A DNA stretch of 64,000 nt from Cupriavidus metallidurans CH34 (GTDB lineage: Bacteria > Pseudomonadota > Gammaproteobacteria > Burkholderiales > Burkholderiaceae): positions 3,038,001-3,102,000 of the forward strand of contig NC_007973.1 in the NCBI RefSeq assembly GCF_000196015.1. The letters run 5' to 3'. The notes beneath the pieces were generated by a model. It was not told the origin of the DNA. It was given only the letters and a program-made list of their open reading frames with translations, and made no database searches. Below, in pieces: positions 53,177 through 60,203 of the stretch (within the stretch, counting starts at the first letter, position 1; each line of letters starts with the position of its first letter). A program made the translations under genes and the position numbers.

Positions 53177-53634
53177 AACCATCAAATTCACCCAGTCAAG
53201 TCAGTGCATGCGGCAAAAACAGGGCAGATGCATCAGTTGAACAATCCTTCAGGGTGGTCGATTCACGGCCCAGCCGGATCGTCCCTTCGGGCCGCCGCTC
53301 TCCCCGCGCCTGCGCCGCGGGTCCCCGTGCGGCTCGATCCGGGCGCGGCGGCGCGCGCGACGCCGCCCTGGTAATCGACGGCAATGGCTTGCAGGGAAGG
53401 GCTCGCATTGACTTTCTATCTCACTAGGGCAAGCCCCTGCGGGGCGCGTCAGGCCCGAAGGGCAAGTCTCGCGAGGAGGCGGTGTGCAACTGCGGGACCC
53501 CGGCCAGCGAGCCGGGGCTGTCCACGCGCAAGTGTGGGCAGCGCAGTTGTGCACGGGCGGGCGCGGGTGGACCACAGCGCGCGGCACAAGGTGTGTCGTG
53601 ATGATCCGAGTGTGCTTGCGATTGCAAAGTGGAG
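53177..53634. other. GC-rich non-coding region with nested stems, left of oriV
   Basis: No gene is supported. A large imperfect stem pairs CAACTGCG (53,487–53,494) with CGCAGTTG (53,542–53,549), and inside it a CCCCGGC/GCCGGGG hairpin at 53,498–53,516. Such structures are common next to plasmid origins (single-strand origin, primer site). Function is not established. Confidence 0.45.
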
Positions 53635-54008
53635 TTATCCACAGCGGCGCGTCCTCTAACTACTAGTTTTTACAGGAAATTATTAAAGGCAGAACTACAG
53701 GAGGAACCCCGATGCCCTTGTAGTAGAGTGCCTTGCGGGTAAGTCTTCTGATCGTTTATGCGTGCGCATCTGACCGTTCATGCGTGGCTAGGCAAGTCTC
53801 TTCTGACCGTTCATGCGCAATTTACTGACTGTTAATGCGCGAAGAATTTGTGGAAATCGCCGACTTATCCACAGCCGAGGAAGATAGGTCTGCCTCCCTC
53901 AATCTTTACCCTCCACCACTATCTCCGTACTACATAAACCGTATTTATTCGTATTATTGCGTATTATAGCGCCGCAAAAATTTCAAAGTTTTAAAATATA
54001 TATTGACC
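53635..54008 (+). other. Iteron-type replication origin (oriV)
   Basis: Four 16-base iterons, consensus TCTGACCGTTCATGCG, start at 53,747, 53,769, 53,802 and 53,824, i.e. 22, 33 and 22 bases apart, all multiples of 11, so they lie on one DNA face. Perfect DnaA boxes TTATCCACA flank them (53,635–53,643; 53,865–53,873), and an AT-rich unwinding stretch follows (about 53,931–54,007). This is the textbook layout of an iteron plasmid origin. The RepA encoded at 34.2 kb is the likely initiator. Confidence 0.85.
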
Positions 54009-54063
54009 GCGACTCACGCATTTCATACAGTCGCCGTTGTTACCAGTAACGCGAGAGAAATGA

Positions 54064-54324
54064 ATGGCCAGAACTTCTGCAGAGCGGCAGGCAGCATATC
54101 GCTCGCGACGGTTAACAGCAGGAGACAATGGCAACGGAGAGCGTCGCCTAAACATGTGGATAACGACCGAAGCTGACTTGGCGCTAGGGCGATTGGCTAG
54201 ACGTTACGCAGTAACGAAAAGAGCCATGCTAGAGCGGCTAGTTGTGACTGCGGACGCCGACATTCATAGCCATCTCGATATTGACTCTGCAGAATGGACG
54301 GAATACTTCGGCGTTATGAGGTAG
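54064..54324 (+). CDS. Small DNA-binding protein next to oriV (candidate copy-number regulator)
   Basis: This 86-residue basic protein starts MARTSAERQAAYRSRRLTAGDNGNGERRLNMWITTEADLALGRLARRYAVTKRAMLERLVVTAD. The central part has a beta strand followed by two helices, as in ribbon-helix-helix repressors. A GAGAGAAA site precedes the ATG. Its place directly after the iterons and AT-rich region suggests control of replication, like CopB/RepA2-type repressors. The family name is not certain. Confidence 0.65.
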   Translation: MARTSAERQAAYRSRRLTAGDNGNGERRLNMWITTEADLALGRLARRYAVTKRAMLERLVVTADADIHSHLDIDSAEWTEYFGVMR

Positions 54325-54496
54325 CTCGCCAGCTCAATCGCTGCACTGAGAACATTCGCGCCGACACGTCCCGGCTGCAGATGGTGAACGTCTATGGGGC
54401 ATCTCCCAGAAACGCGCAGCTAGTTTTGAAAGCGGTCTGTGCCAGGCGGCTACCTGGCACAGACCTACCACAACCCACCTGTAAGAGAGGTGCGAC

Positions 54497-54754
54497 ATGG
54501 CTACTCCCATTATATCTACCACCCTGCTTGAAGATGTGCTGTGCACGGCGGCACCCGACCTAGTCGATGCTCAGCCTGCCGACACCAAAGCACTTGTAGC
54601 AGTGTTGCGACCGGCTCTAAATCTTGTCGTTAAATCCCACCGAACCCCGTCTCGGGTGCCAATTGTGATTGCGAGCCAGCGCGCTCGGATCGCCGCATGC
54701 TCGACGGCCGTGGCCGCCTTCGACTTGTTTGTGTCAAACATGACGGATGTCTAG
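54497..54754 (+). CDS. Hypothetical protein
   Basis: This 85-residue protein (MATPIISTTLLEDVLCTAAPDLVDAQPADTKALVAVLRPALNLVVKSHRTPSRVP...) has no domain I know. An AGAGAGG ribosome site lies seven bases upstream. It is followed nine bases later by the next small gene, so they form a small operon. Function unknown. Confidence 0.55.
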   Translation: MATPIISTTLLEDVLCTAAPDLVDAQPADTKALVAVLRPALNLVVKSHRTPSRVPIVIASQRARIAACSTAVAAFDLFVSNMTDV

Positions 54755-54763
54755 GAGAGGCCG

Positions 54764-55030
54764 ATGAACGTGGCGGAGCTAATTGAGATCCTGCGGAGCT
54801 ATCCGGAGGATGCAAGGGTTGTAGTACAAGGATATGAGTTCGGATTTGACGACATCACGTCGACGGCTCGACAACCTCTGTCTATCGGAGCAAATTTGAA
54901 TCCGCGCCCCGGTCTCGGAGGTGCCCAAGTGGTTCCAGCGGAATATGGGGCTGGGGCCCATGATTCACCGGTCGCAGGCGAACCTCCGGACGAAATCGCA
55001 GTGTATCTAAGAGGGGCGGTTCGACGGTAG
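54764..55030 (+). CDS. Conserved small protein of plasmids and phages
   Basis: This 88-residue protein starts MNVAELIEILRSYPEDARVVVQGYEFGFDDI, a stretch seen in many short proteins of phages and mobile elements with unknown function. The rest is low in structure (PRPGLGGAQVVPAEYGAGAHDS). A TAGGAGAGG site six bases upstream supports the start. Confidence 0.65.
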   Translation: MNVAELIEILRSYPEDARVVVQGYEFGFDDITSTARQPLSIGANLNPRPGLGGAQVVPAEYGAGAHDSPVAGEPPDEIAVYLRGAVRR

Positions 55031-55203
55031 CCTCGTCGGACGCGGTCCCTCGTGTGGACATCCGCCCTGGCGGGCGGGACCGCGGGACAAGCCATGCACA
55101 GCAGATGGACAACCCTACGGATTGCCCGCGCGCTAGGCACTGCTTGCCCCACTTGCCCCGCGCCCCTATCGTGATGCGACGCTGTTTCCCACCGAGGTCT
55201 GCT

Positions 55204-55713
55204 ATGCGCGAATATCAATCCCGAACCATCCAAGAGCTGGCTGCGTGTACCTGTGACCGCTGCCAGCGTCGCCTGACTCCTGATGGGCCTGGCGAATGGC
55301 AAGAGCGACTGTCGTTTGAGCACTCCTGCGGTTTCGATTCGGTGTTCGGCGACGGCAATACAGTCAGCCTCGATCTATGCCAGCACTGTGTGCGGGAAGT
55401 GCTCGGCCAGTGGCTACGAATCACGCCACCAGCGGACATTGATGTATTCGGGCTGTGGAGGGGCAAAAGAATCGAGAGTGCTTGGGATGCTCCGCCTTCA
55501 AGCGAGGAAAGGCCGCGTGAACCTCGCGAGCCGGAGAAGTTCGCCAAGTTTGGGCCAGACTTCATGGCCGAAGGCCGTGGCGAGCACGAGCAAGTTGAGA
55601 GGGGGAAAGCAGCTCGCCGATTCAGAGGACTTAAAGGTCGAGTGCGGGTGAAGCACAGCTTTGGTGCGCCATTGTCTATTGGCGGCACAAAGACGCCGAA
55701 GAAGCGGCCATGA
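55204..55713 (+). CDS. Hypothetical protein with a zinc-ribbon-like motif
   Basis: This 169-residue protein has CTCDRCQRRLTPDG (residues about 12–25) and LDLCQHCVREVLGQWLRI (about 60–78), giving two CxxC pairs that could bind zinc. The C-terminal half is charged, probably disordered, and rich in arginine and lysine. ATG at 55204 has a GAGG site; the frame is open further upstream without a ribosome site. Function unknown, perhaps nucleic-acid binding. Confidence 0.6.
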   Translation: MREYQSRTIQELAACTCDRCQRRLTPDGPGEWQERLSFEHSCGFDSVFGDGNTVSLDLCQHCVREVLGQWLRITPPADIDVFGLWRGKRIESAWDAPPSSEERPREPREPEKFAKFGPDFMAEGRGEHEQVERGKAARRFRGLKGRVRVKHSFGAPLSIGGTKTPKKRP

Positions 55714-55804
55714 CCCGCGACGGCCTGCAATCTATGGCCTCACCGATCCGACCACCACGCATGCCTATCTCAGATAACGCTGGAATTTACCAAGGTGAAT
55801 GTAT

Positions 55805-56497
55805 ATGGGGAACACAAACACATGGAAGGCCAGGCTTCAAGATGCGGGCAACGGCAGCGTGGACCGAATCTTGGAACTGCCGGATGAGGTCATGGCCGTA
55901 ATGGGCTGGGGTATCGGCGACGAACTGGAACTAGTCCCGTCGGGGAAAGGCGAAATCCGACTGCGCAAGGTCTGTCCGGCTGAAGAGTCCGACTACAGCC
56001 GCCATCTCGGTGTGACATATGCCCTGCTGCTACAACTCCGCGAGGTGACGGCGGAGCGTGACGCCAACAAGCTGACAGAGATTGCCAGCTCCATCGATTG
56101 GAGCGCCATTGCGAGCGAGTTTGAGACCGTCGCCGGGCGCTACCGCTCCGCGGTATTTCGGCATGGTCGGCGCATCATCCGCAACCTGCGCCGGCCCTAC
56201 ATGCTTTATCACGACTGCACTGAGCTTGCGATCCAGGTAGATATGCTTAGCAGCGCAATCGAAGACTCCCCATCATTGCGGGCCACTGCAGAAAAGGCTC
56301 TAGAAGAGGCCTATCACGCTGTTCTGAGCCGGGAGACGCTGCGTGGTCGTCCACCCCAAGGCGCACCTGCAGCGTCGCCCTGGCCAACCCTCGAAGCACT
56401 AATGGAGGCCGCCGAAGACAAGCGGCGACGAGGCCACGCGCTGCAGGCCGCCGCTCATACAGGTTACCTTAACGGTCAGCGCGTTTTTCTAGAGTAA
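55805..56497 (+). CDS. AbrB/SpoVT-like N-terminal domain fused to a helical region
   Basis: This 230-residue protein begins MGNTNTWKARLQDAGNGSVDRILELPDEVMAVMGWGIGDELELVPSGKGEIRLRKV, which fits a swapped-hairpin AbrB fold as in antitoxins and DNA-binding regulators. The remaining 175 residues are helical and of unknown type. The start at 55805 is chosen for the GGTGA site eight bases upstream; an ATG six bases earlier would leave no spacing. It may be an antitoxin or a regulator. No toxin gene is adjacent. Confidence 0.62.
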   Translation: MGNTNTWKARLQDAGNGSVDRILELPDEVMAVMGWGIGDELELVPSGKGEIRLRKVCPAEESDYSRHLGVTYALLLQLREVTAERDANKLTEIASSIDWSAIASEFETVAGRYRSAVFRHGRRIIRNLRRPYMLYHDCTELAIQVDMLSSAIEDSPSLRATAEKALEEAYHAVLSRETLRGRPPQGAPAASPWPTLEALMEAAEDKRRRGHALQAAAHTGYLNGQRVFLE

Positions 56498-56563
56498 TGA
56501 TTCCGAAACGGGAAGGGGCATGGGGAGCGCCTGAGTCGATGCTCAAACCGTTGAACTGGAGTA

Positions 56564-56773
56564 ACGAAGATAGAAATCCACTCAATCCATAATGAACGCG
56601 ACTACCAGGAAGCGTTGCAGATCGTATCTGGCCTAGTTGATGTTGACCCGGCACCTGGCTCACCGGATGGAGATCGCCTCGAAGTTCTGGCCACCCTGGT
56701 TGAACGCTACGAGGCGGTGCATTTTTCGCTGGACCTTCTCGATGCCTCAACGCTATCGTTCCCGAAGCGATGA
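56564..56773 (+). pseudogene. HigA-type antitoxin remnant
   Basis: Translation from 56,567 gives KIEIHSIHNERDYQEALQ, followed by a stretch ending in ...RLEVLATLVERYEAVHF and a stop after 68 residues. This matches the N-terminal domain of HigA-like transcription regulators. The expected ATG is ACG here, and the C-terminal HTH is absent. So it looks like a decayed antitoxin gene. No matching HigB toxin frame is visible. Confidence 0.6.
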
Positions 56774-57087
56774 GGCTGGCGCTGCTGGTTCGTGCTTCCA
56801 GCGATGATCTGAGCCCAGGCCAGCGGGGTGTGCCCACTGTGTCGCGGCCAGCAGGTGATGACCTGTGAGGACCACAACAACCTAAAGAGGTCCTTCGCAA
56901 AGTGCGGCACTTTGTGGCTGCCAAGCCCCGCTCGCGGCCCTCGAACAACGCCGGATATCGTGCTTCTAGCGATGGAGGATCTCGCCGCAGGCCTTTCGTG
57001 CTTCTACCGATGGGCCTCTCGCAACCCGCTGATGTCGTGTTTCTCCCGATGGTCCAGGCGGGCCTCGGAGGAACGAACGGTGAATGT
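56774..57087 (+). repeat. Degenerate 38–39-bp spaced repeats
   Basis: A 17-base element CGTGCTTCTAGCGATGG occurs at 56,959, 56,997 (one mismatch) and 57,036 (three mismatches), 38 and 39 bases apart, with a related copy at 56,791. No gene is supported on either strand before the exonuclease stop. The repeat is too short and too degenerate for a CRISPR array, and its origin is unclear. Confidence 0.5.
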
Positions 57088-57672
57088 CTATGGGGCAGAG
57101 TGGTTTGCCTGGTGCTGCGCCCTCAACAGCTTCTCACCGAACACGAACGGCAACAGGCCGACAATACTCATGGCATCGTCCAGGGCACGATGATGGGTGC
57201 CCGCGATAGTTTGGCCCGCGAGTTGGCAGGCTTTTGCCATGCCCACTTCCTTTCCGATCTTCTGCGCCTTCGCGAATAGCCTCTTCCCGTTTTGGTGTGG
57301 TAGCGCAATCGGTTCGGCAATCCGGTACCGGGCGGAGTCTCGCAAAAGCTGCCGGGCATCCCAAGCACCCCAGCTGACCCAGATCGACCCCGGCATCTGG
57401 TACCGCTCGACGAACTGGCGCAGCTGCTCTGCCGCCACCGTGAACAACGGGGCATCATCGACGTCGCTTTGACTAATGCCGGTCAGGTTGGTAAAGAACG
57501 CGGTGAGCTGGGGATTCACGACCGGTCGAACGAACGACTGAAAGTGATCGAGCACGGTGCCGTTGCCCCGGACCCAGACCGCACCGATTTCTGCCGTCTC
57601 CATCTCCCATCCTGCCGCCATGTCCTCCGAGCACGTCGCCTCAAGGTCCACTACCAGCACAGGGGCGTTCAT
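57088..57672 (-). CDS. DEDDh 3'-5' exonuclease (DnaQ/KapD-like)
   Basis: This 194-residue protein has all DEDDh motifs: Exo I VVDLEATC (residues about 7–14), Exo II around SWGAWDARQLLRD (about 110) and Exo III HHRALDDAMSIVGLL (about 165, HxxxxD). It degrades DNA or RNA from 3' ends. The ATG at 57672 overlaps the integrase stop (ATGA), so it is translated with the integrase; an in-frame ATG at 57732 would lie inside the integrase gene. Coupling to an integrase is unusual and suggests a job in integration, excision or replication of the element. Confidence 0.82.
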   Translation of the reverse strand: MNAPVLVVDLEATCSEDMAAGWEMETAEIGAVWVRGNGTVLDHFQSFVRPVVNPQLTAFFTNLTGISQSDVDDAPLFTVAAEQLRQFVERYQMPGSIWVSWGAWDARQLLRDSARYRIAEPIALPHQNGKRLFAKAQKIGKEVGMAKACQLAGQTIAGTHHRALDDAMSIVGLLPFVFGEKLLRAQHQANHSAP

Positions 57673-58769
57673 AGCTGCCGCGCCGCCAGGCCCTGAGAAC
57701 TCGCCGCTTGATTCATTTTCTGAGCTAGCCATTCAGCCCTGAGGTGGCTGTAATTTTTTAGAACCTGCAGCGTCTTGTGCCCCGTGATCGATGCTGCCTC
57801 AATACGTCCTAGCCCCAGCTCAAAGAGCCTGCTAGTTGCTTCATGCCGTAAGTCGTGAAATCTGAGCCCTTCAATGGAAGCCCGCTCGCACGCGAACTCC
57901 CAGATTGCCCGCAACGCCGCTGTTTTGATTGGGAACACAGGGCCTCCTTTCAGCGGGCGTGGCATCGCACCTAGAATTTCGCACGCGGTAGCATTCAGCG
58001 GCACAATTCTCGGCTCTCCGTTTTTAGTGTCATGCAGCATGGCCGTTCCATGCGTGTCGGCGATCCGCAGGTCCTTCCATTCCAGCGCAAGCAATTCCCC
58101 TTGGCGCATCGCAGTTTCGATGGCTAACCGAACCAGCGGAACAACAATGGCCGCCTGCCGAGCCTTCGCAAGTTCCCTTAGAAGACGCTGCTCCTCCCCC
58201 TCTTCTAAACGTCGCTTTCGAGATTTCCCGTGCGACGGCAACTCAATGTCGGCAACAGGATTTGCAACTGCCATTCGCCAGCGCTTGCGAGCAATAGTGA
58301 AGACGTGCGAGAGAAGTGCAACCAGCTTTCGCTTGGTCGCGTCAGAGAGCGGCTGGCCCTGCAATGGCCCTGGCTGGTCTCGCTTCAAATCCTTGAGAAA
58401 GGCCGTAACGTCATCTGCGGTAATCCTGTAAAGGCTCATCTTCGCCAGCTTGCTCCGTTTGAGCCGGGTGATCTTGTGCGCCTCCGACTCAGCCGACTTC
58501 TTCTTGGCGGATACCTCTTTCTCGTATCTATCCAGGGCCAGCGACAGCGTGGCAGCCTTAACCTCGTGGCGTTTCACCCGTGCATCCAAGACGCGCCGCG
58601 CGTCGGGATCGAGTGCCAAGGCAGCACGCTTACTGTTTCTATAGGCTCGGGCCTCATCCAGTGTGTCAAAGGTACCCGTGACGCGGTGGCCATCGACCAT
58701 GAGTTTGACCTGAAAGGAGTACGGGCCACGCTGGTAGATGCCACTTTCAATCGCCCTGCTTTTTCCCAT
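57669..58769 (-). CDS. int: Tyrosine recombinase / integrase of the island
   Basis: This 366-residue integrase has an arm-binding N-terminal region (SGIYQRGPYSFQVKLMVDGHRVTGTFDTLDEARAYRN), a core-binding SAM-like domain (about residues 75–165) and a catalytic domain with the R-H-x-x-R-H-Y set: ETAMRQGELLALEWKDL, FHDLRHEATSRLFELG and ITGHKTLQVLKNYSHL. All key residues are present. The start at 58769 is preferred; a GTG at 58814 would add 15 residues. It lies next to the right attachment site, far from the intact tRNA, and reads into the island. Confidence 0.9.
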   Translation of the reverse strand: MGKSRAIESGIYQRGPYSFQVKLMVDGHRVTGTFDTLDEARAYRNSKRAALALDPDARRVLDARVKRHEVKAATLSLALDRYEKEVSAKKKSAESEAHKITRLKRSKLAKMSLYRITADDVTAFLKDLKRDQPGPLQGQPLSDATKRKLVALLSHVFTIARKRWRMAVANPVADIELPSHGKSRKRRLEEGEEQRLLRELAKARQAAIVVPLVRLAIETAMRQGELLALEWKDLRIADTHGTAMLHDTKNGEPRIVPLNATACEILGAMPRPLKGGPVFPIKTAALRAIWEFACERASIEGLRFHDLRHEATSRLFELGLGRIEAASITGHKTLQVLKNYSHLRAEWLAQKMNQAASSQGLAARQL

Positions 58770-58778
58770 TTTTTCCCA
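58760..58778 (+). promoter_or_regulatory. Candidate integrase arm-type sites, right end
   Basis: TTTTTCCCA at 58,760–58,768 and 58,770–58,778 have 10-bp spacing and the same orientation as the pair at 33,607–33,626. They overlap the integrase start codon, so integrase binding here could also repress its own synthesis. Confidence 0.5.
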
Positions 58779-58833
58779 GAAATTCGATCCACATTTGTGT
58801 AAATCATTGTACACAAAGGTTAAGCAGGAAGTA

Positions 58834-58896
58834 ACGCAGGGGACTCAAAATCCCCCGCCGCAAGGCGTGTCGGTTCGAGTCCGACCCCGGGCACCA
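58834..58896 (+). repeat. Attachment site attR (63-bp copy of the tRNA-Leu 3' end)
   Basis: An exact copy of 33,473–33,535. It lacks the 5' 22 bases of the tRNA, so it is not a functional tRNA gene. It marks the right border of the island. Confidence 0.95.
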
Positions 58897-59334
58897 ACTC
58901 CCCCATCGATTCCATTGCCAACCTATCCACCGCCAGCGTGGAGGATCCAGGCATGGCGAAACCGACGCTCCAGTCTTCGACCTTGCCCTTGGCATTGTCC
59001 GGGTTGCCCCTGGCGCTGGCATCGGTGCTGGAATGACCATCGCTGCCCATCAGGCTCAGGTGCCCCCGGCCCGTGGCGGTCTGGCTACCTTCCCACTTGC
59101 CAACCGCGTATAGCCCGCCGGAGGCCGGCTTGTCGCTGTCCCGGTCGAAGCCCTGCTCTTCCACGTACTGCGGCTCACCGAGCCGATCGTGCAGGCTGTG
59201 CACGAATACGTAAGACATATCCCGCTGGCGCAAAGGCGCATCCGTTGCTTATTCTTCTACCGTGCGATCGAGCGGGCCCGTCGAAGACCCGCCGGCACGA
59301 ACAATCCTCGAAAACTGCAACACAGGGAATGAAG
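58897..59334. other. Chromosomal region right of the island, no supported gene
   Basis: A leftward open frame from 59,233 runs through attR and ends in the familiar antisense-tRNA reading GVGLEPTRLAAGDFESPA, so at least its C-terminal end is an artefact of the border. Its upstream part (starting MSYVFVHSLHDRLGE) could be a small chromosomal gene whose 3' end was replaced by the insertion. I see no ribosome site that decides this. Confidence 0.4.
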
Positions 59335-60084
59335 ATGATCCGACTTACCGCCACAACCGCGGCCGTCGCCTGCGCCGCACTACTGGCTGGCTGCGCCGGC
59401 GCCAATATGGATAGCCTCACCCAGGCTGGCACCAGCATGTTCTCGGCCGCCACACTCAGTGATGCCAACGTCAAGCAACTGTCCGACCAGTCCTGCGCCC
59501 AGATGGACAAGCAGAACACGCTGGCCACGCCGGACAGCACCTATTCGAAACGGCTCGTGAAAATCATGAGCGGTCTGCAGAACACCGGGCTGCCGCTCGA
59601 TGCGAAGGTCTACATGACCAAGGATGTCAACGCGTGGGCCATGGCCAATGGTTGCGTGCGGGTCTATAGCGGGCTGATGGACATGATGAGTGACGACGAA
59701 GTACGCGGCGTGCTCGGTCACGAGATCGGCCACGTGGCGCTGGGCCATACCAAGTCGGCAATGCAGGTGGCCTATTCCACCGCCGCCGCGCGTGGACTGC
59801 TCGGTTCGACGGGCAACGCCACGTTGACCGCGCTGTCGTCGTCGCAGTTGGGCGCGCTCGGCGAGCAGCTCGTCAATGCGCAGTTCTCGCAGCGGCAGGA
59901 GAGCCAGGCCGATGACTACTCGTTCGACCTGCTCACCAAGAACGGCGCCAACCGCCAGGCGCTTGTCACGGCATTCCAGAAACTGGCCAAGCTCGATGGC
60001 GGCCAGTCGAGCATGCTGAGTTCGCACCCCGGTTCGGCTGCGCGCGCACAGCATATTCAGGACCGGATCGCCAGCGGGAAGTAG
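59335..60084 (+). CDS. M48 family lipoprotein metallopeptidase (LoiP/YggG-like)
   Basis: This 249-residue protein has a lipoprotein signal peptide ending in the lipobox LLAGC (MIRLTATTAAVACAALLAGCAG) and an M48 protease domain with GVLGHEIGHVALGHTKSA (HExxH) and the third ligand in RQESQADDYSFDLL. It ends in SSHPGSAARAQHIQDRI as other family members. The start at 59335 gives a normal six-base spacing to AGGGA; ATG at 59329 would leave none. It would act in the periplasm in envelope protein turnover. Confidence 0.88.
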   Translation: MIRLTATTAAVACAALLAGCAGANMDSLTQAGTSMFSAATLSDANVKQLSDQSCAQMDKQNTLATPDSTYSKRLVKIMSGLQNTGLPLDAKVYMTKDVNAWAMANGCVRVYSGLMDMMSDDEVRGVLGHEIGHVALGHTKSAMQVAYSTAAARGLLGSTGNATLTALSSSQLGALGEQLVNAQFSQRQESQADDYSFDLLTKNGANRQALVTAFQKLAKLDGGQSSMLSSHPGSAARAQHIQDRIASGK

Positions 60085-60163
60085 TCTCGCGCTCCCAGGC
60101 GCGGGAGCGGGTGTGGAGGTTCAGGATGCGACGTACGGCATATTGAACCGCTGGCCCCCGCTC

Positions 60164-60185
60164 CTCTCCCGCAAGCGGGAGAGGA
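60164..60185. terminator. Hairpin between convergent M48 lipoprotein and hutG genes
   Basis: CCTCTCCCGC AA GCGGGAGAGG is a perfect palindromic stem of 10 bp. It carries the CTCTCCC core seen at 2,413 and 11,151 and likewise separates convergent genes. Confidence 0.55.
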
Positions 60186-60203
60186 ACGAACACCGCAGGC
60201 GCA

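Larger units (their letters stand above)
33473..58896. mobile_element. Integrated plasmid-like genomic island in tRNA-Leu
   Basis: The 25.4-kb element is bounded by a perfect 63-bp direct repeat of the tRNA-Leu 3' end. It carries a tyrosine integrase at the right end, a RepA initiator with an iteron origin, MobC and relaxase remnants, one DotA/TraY gene, a methyltransferase with an ABC-three-component nuclease operon, a DDE/AAA transposon and an IS30 insertion. The host genes on both sides are ordinary chromosomal genes. The presence of both a replication module and an integration module suggests it can exist, or once existed, as a circular replicon. Conjugation genes are incomplete, so transfer would need a helper. 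Confidence 0.93.

Noticed and set aside
56902..57279. 125-residue frame across the 38–39-bp repeats
   Set aside because: It runs antisense into the DEDDh exonuclease gene and has no ribosome site; the repeats translate to no recognisable motif.
58820..59233. 137-residue protein ending in GVGLEPTRLAAGDFESPA
   Set aside because: The C-terminal part is the antisense reading of the tRNA-Leu copy at attR, a known annotation artefact. The upstream part might be a real gene fragment, so it is only mentioned in the region entry.
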